A stretch of 64,000 bases of DNA from an uncultured Oscillibacter sp. GTDB lineage: Bacteria; Bacillota; Clostridia; Oscillospirales; Oscillospiraceae. Positions 7,599 to 14,813 of the stretch are shown here, in pieces (positions within the stretch are counted from its first letter, which is position 1; the number at the start of each line of letters is the position of its first letter). Below the pieces are notes generated by a model. The model made no database searches. It had not been told where the DNA came from and worked only from the letters and a program-made list of their open reading frames with translations. The position numbers and the translations under genes were made by a program. Location of the stretch: the NCBI GenBank assembly GCA_910578935.1, contig CAJTSM010000011.1, forward strand, positions 14,720-78,719. The letters run 5' to 3'.

Positions 7599-8434
7599 AT
7601 GGATAGTTTAATATCTTTTGATGGCGCAGCCGATATAATCAATAACCTCATTAATAAGATTTCCGATGCAACAGGTTGGATTGCTACGCGTAGTACTCCC
7701 CGACGAGAGGCTATCAATACATATATTCAGGAAATTCAGAACAGCAATTATGATCCAACAACCAAGGCAGCACTAATTTCCAATGCAAAAAAATAATTCG
7801 CGAATATACAAATCAGAGCGAAATTATTAAAAATGCTGTAAATGCCTTAAAACCATCTGCTCATCCACAACTTGTCGATGAAACTTGGCTCTCTGTATTT
7901 TTTGATAAAGCCCGTCTTGTTTTTGACACAGATTTTCAATTAATTTGGGGTAATATTTTGGCAGAAGAATGCAATGTACCAAACAGCATTCCCAAAGGGC
8001 TTCTCCACATTTTAAAACAGATGGATAAAGAAGATGCCTCTAAATTTTCTAAGGCTTGTTCTGTTTCTGTCCGCTTTGCTGATGGTAAAGATTTTTCTAA
8101 TACACCCGTAATACTACGAGGCAACAAATCGGCTTTTTATGATGATATTGGCTTAACCTTGGACACATTACTGGATTTAAAAGCGATTGGCTTAATAGAA
8201 TACGAACCATCTTCCTCGGCATTTTCTGAAAGCCCCTATAGAATATCTGCTGCAGGACCCGAAATTTACTATTTTGATGAAACATACCTCCTTCCCAAAG
8301 GTGAAACAACTTTTGACACCGGATGCGTTGTTTATACGCGTAGTGGGGCAGCTTTATGTAGAGCAATCACAGTTGAAAAAATTGATGGCTTTTTTCAAAA
8401 ATATTGTATCCCTCTTTGGAAAAACAAGGGTTAA
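7599..8434 (+). pseudogene. DUF2806-like protein gene with a -1 frame break at an A7 run
   Basis: The start at 7599 (MDSLISFDGAADII) follows CGGAGGG. The first frame stops at 7794-7796 right after A7 (7787-7793); the other frame continues from that point to 8434. Joined, the product is about 278 residues and resembles DUF2806 proteins: an N-terminal helical segment and a core with WLSVFFDKARLVFDTDFQLI and WGNILAEE, then a C-terminal domain ending near FFQKYCIPLWKNKG. The A7 is read GCA-AAA-AAA, which is the canonical A_AAA_AAA slippery phase, so this could be a lost base, a sequencing error or real slippage. Function is unknown. Its place between att site and integrase is a usual cargo slot. 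Confidence 0.7.
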
Positions 8435-8493
8435 ATTACTGTACCGGGCAGGATTCTCCTGCCCGGTGTTGCTATTTAGGGTCTTCTCCCTTC

Positions 8494-9614
8494 TCACATT
8501 TGGCCGCTGATGACCGCTCCGATGGTGTCCGCCGCGTCCTGCTTCATCTGTGCCGTGGCGTGGGTATAGGTGTTTAGCGTGAAGCCCGCTGAGTAGTGAC
8601 CCAAGGCACTGGAGAGGGTCTTCACATCTACACCGTTTTTCAAGGATAGAGTTACGAAAAGATGTCTCATGTCGTGGAAACGAACATGCTCCGCACCTAT
8701 TGCTTTCAGGATTTTGTCATGGGCCCGGCGGAAGGCATCCGGATCGTACATCGTCCCGGTTTTAGGAGATGGGAACATATAAGGTCCACCGCCTGCTGCG
8801 GAATCGCCAACGTCCGAACGGAGTTTTGCATTTTTGGTGGGCTGACTACCAACTTCCCTTTGATGCGGTTTACCTGCTTTGTGACGGAAATTGTCCTGAC
8901 TTCTGTATCCAGGTCAGTCCAGAGGAGTGCCAGCAGTTCTCCCCTTCTAAGGTCCGTAGTCAATTCCAGGTAGAATGCGGCCAGAAGGCCCCGGCGTTCC
9001 GCCTCCGCCAAGTACATTCCAGTCTTCTCCTGCGGCAAGATGCGCATTTCTTTTTTTTCCAGCTTCGGCAGTTTACAACTTTGAGTCGGATTCACAAGAA
9101 TCAGCCTTTCGGCTACTGCTTGGTCTAAGCAGTTACTCAGCAGCGTATGGACGCCACGAACCACCCGGGGACTAAGACTCTTATTCTTCAACTCAGGATA
9201 TCCCTTACGCTGGACCCGGCCATTCTTCTGGAGGTTGTTGTAGAACCGCTGAATTTGAATGGTCGTCAGCTTGTTCAGCATGATTTTACCGATGCCCGGA
9301 ACAATGTGGTTCTCAATATAGTTTGTGTAGTATTCTCGTGTGTTGGGGCGAATACGGGGCTCTGCGTAAATCTCGTACCACGTCCACACCCACGTTGCCA
9401 CCGTGTAACTTCCGGCCTTGGAAATGTCTAACCTCTGACCCTCTGCAATAGCCACCTTCAGCTTTTCTTTAACCTCTGCTTGGGTCCTTCCAAGGACGTT
9501 CTTGATGACCCGCTTGCCGGATTCGGAATCATATCCGGCGGTGTATCGGCCTTCCCAGCGACCGTCGGAACGTTTGCAGATATTCCCTTCACCGTTTGCC
9601 CTACGCTTTGCCAT
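8494..9614 (-). pseudogene. Broken tyrosine recombinase (integrase)
   Basis: The N-terminal part (from MAKRRANGEG at 9614, after AAAGGAGGG) has an AP2-like arm-binding domain, a core-binding domain and the catalytic arginine block LRRGELLALLW. The C-terminal part, in another frame from about 8770 to 8494, has HDMRH, GHYSAGF and the catalytic tyrosine in NTYTHA. Intact relatives have roughly ten more residues between AVDLI and MFPSPKTG, so a small deletion has removed them and shifted the frame near 8775. The enzyme is probably inactive, which would freeze this element in place. All catalytic residues are still readable, so the damage looks recent. Confidence 0.85.
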
Positions 9615-9903
9615 AGCCATCCCTCCTTTCTTCTGCCCGTAGTTCTTCATCCCTGGCAAAAGAGTAGGGCTTCAACTCACTGGCGATTCCAAGGGCCACT
9701 TGGAAGCCCGCCACAAAGCTCGCCAGAGTAGACTCCTCCAACAACGCCGCCTGTAAATCTACCAGGCCAAGGATTCTCTTTTGGTCCTCTCTGCTCACTC
9801 GGTCGGAAAGCCGCCTCCAGCTTTCTTCAATCTCTTTTTGTAGAACCGTATCTGGTTCTACGAAAAACCGCTGGCACAGAGCTCTCATGTACTCGTACTC
9901 CAT
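9601..9903 (-). CDS. Small helical protein of unknown function upstream of the integrase
   Basis: The 100-residue product (start ATG 9903 after CAGGAGG; an in-frame GTG lies at 9912) is charged, predicted helical, and has no membrane segment or known motif. The middle contains LVDLQAALLEESTLASFVAG. It overlaps the integrase start by 14 bases, so the two were cotranslated. Small proteins of this size and make-up are common beside integrases of clostridial elements; an excision or regulatory role is possible but only inferred. Confidence 0.65.
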   Translation of the reverse strand: MEYEYMRALCQRFFVEPDTVLQKEIEESWRRLSDRVSREDQKRILGLVDLQAALLEESTLASFVAGFQVALGIASELKPYSFARDEELRAEERRDGYGKA

Positions 9904-10048
9904 ATGTGCCACCTCCTGTCAGCGACACACATTACCATCCGGTGGCCTCAATATCCAGTGATTTTTCTATTGTTATCAAAAAGTTTGAAATTGTCTGCTG
10001 GTCGGAGGACTTTTATCATTGTTTATAGCGGGTCAAATTTTGAACTCG

Positions 10049-11986
10049 TCACATAGACATAGACGGTCCTTGGTACTCCTCATGATCATCCGCTTTGTGA
10101 CCCATTGCAATCTTCTTCTCACGAATTCGCCGCATGAGCTTACTCTCCACGTGACCGCCCGCCGGGTTGGGCGGCGGGAGTGTTTCCCAGAAAATATTGC
10201 TGACGTGATGGAGGAGCCTCACAGTACAGAGGAGAACAGACAGGACGCGTTGCCGATGGTCCAGGAGAAACTGCGCGTAGCTGTTACCTTGATTTGCGGA
10301 TTGCGTCAGCCAGTATTCTGCTGCGTTTTGATCTTGTCCTACTTCTTTCCCCTGGAGGTACAGCTTGCCGAGGACATACTGTGCGTATTGATTTCCCTGA
10401 TTGGCGGAGTCATTCAGCAACTGAACAGCCCTTTCGATATCTTTCGGAACACCATCACCCAGAAGGCACATCTTCCCCAGGCGATACTGAGCATATTGAT
10501 TTCCCGATTCACTGGCACGCTCATACCACGACGCTGCTTCACTCATTCGTCTTTGCTCCTGTAGCAGCTTTCCCAGCATGTACTGCGACTGTGCGTCCCC
10601 CATCGCGGCAGAGCATCGGAACCACTCCTCCGCCTTTTCATCATCCGGCAGAACACCAAGGCCATCCTGGTACGCCTTGCTCAGGTGATATGCGGCTGAG
10701 GTAAAACCCTTGCCCCACAACTGCTCCAACGTTTTTACCGCTTCTCGTTTTTCTGCCCACGTGACATCGTCATCGCAGAGCAGCGCTGCCGCTTGGCGAT
10801 ACTCCAGCACTTCACCATACCCTACACCTTGCGGAAGGGTTTCTGAGTCTATTTCCGACTCGTCGTTCATCTCCGCATCCTCAAAGGTGAACACGCCCAA
10901 TCGTAGATTCTTCGCCTCCTGGATTACCAGATTCTTGATTGCGCGGAACTCTTTCTGCTGTGAGAGTGGCAGCCACCGTCGAGGCGTATCCTTATAGTAG
11001 TTCTCCAGCTCATCACGCAGACCGTTCCAGACTTCATAGCACTCCGCCACTTCCGGCAGCTTTGCCAACTCATCCACGACAGCATCCACCTGAGCCTTGA
11101 CGGACTTTTTCAAATAGCCGTAGAACTTTTTGCCCTTGACAGTTTCCAGAGACTGTGCCAGCTCCAGCATCTTCATTTCGATCACAGGGCTGTCGCAGAA
11201 GCCTGTCCGCATCTTCTCTATCAGCTCTCTCATAGACCGACGAGCTGCGCTGACCAAGTCCTTGTAGGAGACGTCCTTCTCCTGATAGAGCGTGTACATC
11301 TCATCCTGGAAAATATCATTCGTGAGTCTGGAGAGAATCATCTTGACGCCCTCTTTGGTCAATCGGCCCTGACTTGGATCGGCAGACCAGACCATGGCGT
11401 GGACATGAGGGTGGTGGCCTTCGTCGTGGAACGCGGCGCACCAGCGCAGCTGGTCCGACGGAATTTTCATTGCCTCCGCTATCTCAACTTGATGAGCCTT
11501 GATCAACTTCCGCCAGCTTTCCGCGCAGTCATAGCCAAGCCGGGCTGCGTCCTCCCGCCGCAGGGACCAGATAAACGTCCACACGTTTCCGGTGTGCGTC
11601 TCGACTTCTTTGAGGGCGGCGTCCAGTGATACTGGCCGGTTGCTGAACAGACCGTGCTCACCATGACGCTCCACGCGGGGCCGGGTGGCGATGTACCGCA
11701 TATAGCCGTCTCTATCAGTGAGCTTGTGGGCGTTGGCGTCCAGCACCGCAGAGATCAACCAGGAGGCATTGCGGGTGGTCGGTGCTGAGTGATAGTCACT
11801 GTACTCTTCCAGTTCAGTGGCGTCAGGAAAATCCCGGAGCAGATTTTCGATGAGCTGCCGCTGGCCCTTTGTCACCGGGCCGCTCCCCTCCAGTCGCTCT
11901 ACACGTTCGCGTGTGGCGATATACTTCATATACCCGGAGGCGCCGCCGGCCTTGATGTAACCGCTTTTCTGAATCAGCCTGACCAT
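10049..11986 (-). CDS. MobP3-type relaxase with C-terminal Sel1 repeats
   Basis: A relaxase nicks at oriT and stays covalently bound to the transferred strand. The 645-residue protein has MobP-type features: GYMKYIATRERVER near residue 18, repeated as GYMRYIATRPRVER near residue 93, and the metal-binding histidine cluster HDEGHHPHVHAMVWS near residue 190 (motif III). From about residue 420 to 560 there are Sel1-like repeats (A..WY..A...GN..AQY.LG), then the conserved tail PPPNPAGGHVESK with KIAMGHKADDHEE. The gene looks complete. Its start overlaps the end of the accessory gene by 13 bases. No coupling protein is encoded in this element, so it may rely on another element for transfer. Confidence 0.9.
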   Translation of the reverse strand: MVRLIQKSGYIKAGGASGYMKYIATRERVERLEGSGPVTKGQRQLIENLLRDFPDATELEEYSDYHSAPTTRNASWLISAVLDANAHKLTDRDGYMRYIATRPRVERHGEHGLFSNRPVSLDAALKEVETHTGNVWTFIWSLRREDAARLGYDCAESWRKLIKAHQVEIAEAMKIPSDQLRWCAAFHDEGHHPHVHAMVWSADPSQGRLTKEGVKMILSRLTNDIFQDEMYTLYQEKDVSYKDLVSAARRSMRELIEKMRTGFCDSPVIEMKMLELAQSLETVKGKKFYGYLKKSVKAQVDAVVDELAKLPEVAECYEVWNGLRDELENYYKDTPRRWLPLSQQKEFRAIKNLVIQEAKNLRLGVFTFEDAEMNDESEIDSETLPQGVGYGEVLEYRQAAALLCDDDVTWAEKREAVKTLEQLWGKGFTSAAYHLSKAYQDGLGVLPDDEKAEEWFRCSAAMGDAQSQYMLGKLLQEQRRMSEAASWYERASESGNQYAQYRLGKMCLLGDGVPKDIERAVQLLNDSANQGNQYAQYVLGKLYLQGKEVGQDQNAAEYWLTQSANQGNSYAQFLLDHRQRVLSVLLCTVRLLHHVSNIFWETLPPPNPAGGHVESKLMRRIREKKIAMGHKADDHEEYQGPSMSM

Positions 11987-12395
11987 TGATCATCCCACCC
12001 ATTCTGGTACCTGACGGCGTCCCCAAGATTGATCACACCATTGGTCTGTCGAATTTCTCTGATGCACCGCGCCCGCAGACGTTCCACATCGTCCAGGGGA
12101 ATCTCATTCACCGCCGCCGTGATATTTGCGATCATATCCTACTCCACGGCCAGCTTGAACAGTAGTTTGCCGATCCGAGTACCCAGCGCCCCCAGCTTGC
12201 CGTCCAGCACATCTGCAAGGACGCGCGGGAGATAGCTGGCAGCGTTTTGCGTGTTCAGGTAGCCGGTGTAGAACCGTATTGCTTTCTCGATGTACTCGTT
12301 TTTCGTGGTACAGTTGTCTTTTGTATAGCTGTCTTCTACCTGGCTCCATGCGCCTGAGGTGAGCCAGACAGTATGCCGTGTTTTTTCCCGTTCAT
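11974..12395 (-). pseudogene. Relaxosome accessory (MobC-like) gene with two lesions
   Basis: A good start (ATG 12395 after GGAGGAG) leads into MNGKK and then a six-base T run on plus (12381-12386) where one missing base breaks the frame. Restoring one base gives MNGKKTRHTVWLTSGAW and continues with WSQVEDSYTKDNCTTKNEY and a helical domain. In the same frame a TAG at 12139-12141 interrupts between FKLAVE and DMIANITAAVNEIP; the frame then stays open to 11974. About 140 residues would result if both lesions were repaired. Its position directly before the relaxase, with overlap, supports a relaxosome role. Confidence 0.7.
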
Positions 12396-12530
12396 ACCGA
12401 AATCTCCTCCTTATTTTGATAGCGTCATGCGGAAGCCACCAACAATGGGATTTAAGGGCACTTCCGAAAATATCAGCGTCAATCGGTTCTCCCATCCGTC
12501 AAAAAAGCGTCGGCTCCCGTCCCCGCAACT

Positions 12531-12623
12531 GCCCGCACTGCGGGCAGAAGTACCCGCCCTGGCGCTCGGAAAGCGCCGGGGCTTTCTCCTGCTATAATTT
12601 CGACCGGCTATAATTTCGACCGG
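12531..12623. other. Candidate oriT region: inverted repeats plus tandem repeat
   Basis: Upstream of the mob genes lie GCCCGC-ACT-GCGGGC (12531-12545), a second hairpin GGCGCT-CGGAA-AGCGCC (12561-12577) and the tandem repeat at 12592-12623. Dense inverted repeats next to relaxosome genes are what oriT sites look like. The nic site itself is not identified. Confidence 0.35.
12592..12623. repeat. Perfect 16-bp tandem duplication
   Basis: CTATAATTTCGACCGG occurs twice head to tail without a spacer. It may be a protein-binding iteron in the putative oriT. Confidence 0.85.
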
Positions 12624-13308
12624 TGGCCTCACTGACGCTTTCAGCATATTTCCCTCGATTCCACTTTGCGAAAAATCTGCCGGTCCAGTGGATTCAAAAA
12701 TCAATTGCCTGCTCTTTTGTCTATTGTAGCTCAGTTTTTGGCTGTCTCAGAGGAGGCGCTGTATCGGCGCGGTTCTTCGCCGGCAAAACCTCAACACGTC
12801 CTTTTTCGGTTTGTCAGGTGCATGGGGTAGCCCTCTCGCGAAATCGCACACAGCGGCTCACAGGCGGGAACACAGGCTGATCTGCCGTATCGCTGGTCAT
12901 TCTCTTCTCAACATTCCGTCCTCCTCCCCCCTTTTGGAGTAGACGGGACTTTGCCCTGGCGAATGCGACTGCCGTATAGCAGGCTTCCATGTTTGCCCCC
13001 TGCAGGTGGGAAAACATACATCAATCAGATTATCAAGCAGATCGGGAGTTGTAGTTCCCCGAAGTCGCTTGTTGTAGTATAATTCGCCCTGGAAAAGTCA
13101 TGGAGCGGCTTAACCAGGAAATCCGCCGCACCTGAATGGTGGGGGCCTTCCCAGACGGCAATCCTGCCCTTATGCAGGTCTGCGCTTGGGTTCACCATGT
13201 GGCCAGCACCCAATGGGGTAACAATTTATCGAATGAACTCGAACGATATACACCTTAACTATATATTGCTAACACCGTGTTCGATATGACCAGATATCCT
13301 CTTTTTGC
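12624..13308. other. Non-coding or decayed stretch between mob genes and DUF4956
   Basis: No convincing gene is seen. Minus-strand frames at 12814-13017 and 13025-13213 lack family resemblance; the second has only a TTG start. A GGAGGAGG site on minus near 12918 is followed by a five-codon frame only. This is probably the worn edge of the mobilizable element. Confidence 0.5.
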
Positions 13309-13332
13309 AGGTTTCCGATGTTTCGGAAACCT
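13309..13332. terminator. Hairpin downstream of the DUF4956 gene
   Basis: A 9-bp perfect stem AGGTTTCCG/CGGAAACCT with a six-base loop lies 100 bases beyond the stop of DUF4956. A T-rich tail is weak on both strands, so it is only a candidate. Confidence 0.45.
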
Positions 13333-13366
13333 ATCCTTGATTTTCTCATATTGTCGGTTCCATGGC

Positions 13367-13400
13367 TTTTCTGTCGCATATCTTTTTCTGTCGCATATCT
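13367..13400. repeat. Perfect 17-bp tandem duplication
   Basis: TTTTCTGTCGCATATCT is present twice in direct tandem, followed by a partial third copy (GCCGCATATGT). Function unknown. Confidence 0.85.
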
Positions 13401-13431
13401 TGCCGCATATGTGAACTCTACTTTACAAGGC

Positions 13432-14097
13432 CTATTCAAAATAGTCTCCTGAAAATTCCACTAGGACAGCGTTGCTGACGCCCTCGACCGTAGAGAGGGC
13501 CGTAATAAAACTGGTGTCCTCGCCGGAAAGCCGAATCTCGTAGGTCACCTCTGTGGAATTCTTTCCGGCAGTCTTATTTTTCAACACTTTTTTTAAAGCA
13601 GACAGCTCATTCTGAACGGCTTCAGCCGCGCTGTTATGGTATTTGACAATCAACAGGTACTGGTGCCTGCAATTTCGAACCTTGACCAGCAGGATGTAAA
13701 TAAAAGCGATGAACGCCGTTCCCATAATGGAAATCAGATAAAGCCCTGCGCCGCAGGTGACGCCAATTGCCACCGTCCAGAAGAGAAATCCCACATCCAG
13801 CGGGTCTTTGACGGCGCTGCGGAAACGCACGATGGACAGGGCACCCACCATGCCCAGGGAGAGCACTACGTTGGAAGTGATGACAATGACCATAAAGCAG
13901 GTGACCAGGCTGGTCATCACCAGCAAAATGTTAAAATTATTGTTATAAAGGACCCCCTTGTAAAAATTTCGGTAGACGGTGTAGACAATCATTCCGCAGA
14001 GAAACGCAGACAGCATACTCAGGATTACATGATTGGCAGTCAGACTCCCGGCTTCTTCCAGAAAGCTCTTTTTAAAAATATCGGAAAACGTCATCAT
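13432..14097 (-). CDS. DUF4956 membrane protein
   Basis: The 221-residue protein has an N-terminal hydrophobic segment (ILSMLSAFLCGMIVY near residue 25), further membrane segments to about residue 138, the conserved block MVGALSIVRFRSAVKDPLDV, and a cytoplasmic ferredoxin-like tail. DUF4956 genes are commonly found beside VTC-type polyphosphate polymerase and CotH genes, exactly the order here. Function in the family is not established; a transport or assembly role with the neighbouring polymerase is an inference. The start overlaps the VTC stop by four bases. Confidence 0.9.
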   Translation of the reverse strand: MMTFSDIFKKSFLEEAGSLTANHVILSMLSAFLCGMIVYTVYRNFYKGVLYNNNFNILLVMTSLVTCFMVIVITSNVVLSLGMVGALSIVRFRSAVKDPLDVGFLFWTVAIGVTCGAGLYLISIMGTAFIAFIYILLVKVRNCRHQYLLIVKYHNSAAEAVQNELSALKKVLKNKTAGKNSTEVTYEIRLSGEDTSFITALSTVEGVSNAVLVEFSGDYFE

Positions 14098-14804
14098 CGG
14101 AACAAAAGCCTCCTTTTTTCATTTCGGCACATGACGTACTTGGAAATAGCGCACCGTTCCGTCATAGCGGTTTTCAAAATCTGAACCGTGGTGCTCGGCA
14201 AGAAACGGTCAAATTTGATCTCCAGAACCATCCGCCCCGGCTCCAGTACCTTCCGCACCTCGAAGGATTCCGAGAACATATCGCACTCGCCGAGGGAAGC
14301 AGAGATATCCTTATCAAAGGTGATCCGCACGGCTCCTTCCCGCATCCCCCAAGCCTCCCGAAGATACTCCACTGCCACCACAGGCCGCAGCAGCTGTGTG
14401 TGATGGCGTGCGTAGAGCTCCCGACAGAGGGGAAACGTGCTGGAGAGAAGAAAACCGTATTCCCCGGAGAGGATGTCCTCGTATTCCCGGCGGCTGAGGG
14501 AAACGCTTTCCTTGGAAACGTACTCGCCGTATTTTCGTTTGCACTCCAGGAGTATGGGGGCACCGGAGCGATTATAGCACCGAATACGGAATTTTTTCCG
14601 AAACTGATATCCAGCCTCCTTCTCCGTCAGGGAGGAGTGATGGATGTCGTCAAAGTAAACGCTGGTGACCAGGTAGCCCTCCGGGTCCGCCATGTTGGGG
14701 TCCGGGTCCGCAACGGCGGAGAGGTGGGACCTGAGCGTGTGGTAATCGCTGTCATTAATATAGTATTTCAGCTCCTGGCGCAACCGGTGTCCCAGGTATT
14801 CCAT
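14094..14804 (-). CDS. VTC-domain polyphosphate polymerase family protein
   Basis: VTC domains make polyphosphate from nucleoside triphosphate inside a tunnel of basic residues. The 236-residue protein is a free-standing VTC domain with the usual ordered motifs: QELKYYI near residue 11, RKKFRIRCYN near 70, LECKRKYGEYVSKESV near 87, VEYLREAW near 143, ITFDKDIS near 160 and MVLEIKFD near 190. The tunnel lysines and arginines appear intact. It has no SPX or membrane domain, so the adjacent DUF4956 protein may tether it. It starts 9 bases after the CotH gene. Confidence 0.9.
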   Translation of the reverse strand: MEYLGHRLRQELKYYINDSDYHTLRSHLSAVADPDPNMADPEGYLVTSVYFDDIHHSSLTEKEAGYQFRKKFRIRCYNRSGAPILLECKRKYGEYVSKESVSLSRREYEDILSGEYGFLLSSTFPLCRELYARHHTQLLRPVVAVEYLREAWGMREGAVRITFDKDISASLGECDMFSESFEVRKVLEPGRMVLEIKFDRFLPSTTVQILKTAMTERCAISKYVMCRNEKRRLLFR

Positions 14805-14813
14805 ACGTTCACC

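Noticed and set aside
12359..12613. Plus-strand frame with a CPHCGQKYP zinc-ribbon-like motif
   Set aside because: No start signals, and it is antisense to the relaxosome accessory gene; the cysteines arise from the GCCCGC inverted repeat.
13025..13213. Minus-strand ORF of 62 codons in the gap upstream of DUF4956
   Set aside because: TTG start without ribosome site, no recognisable family; kept as unassigned sequence.
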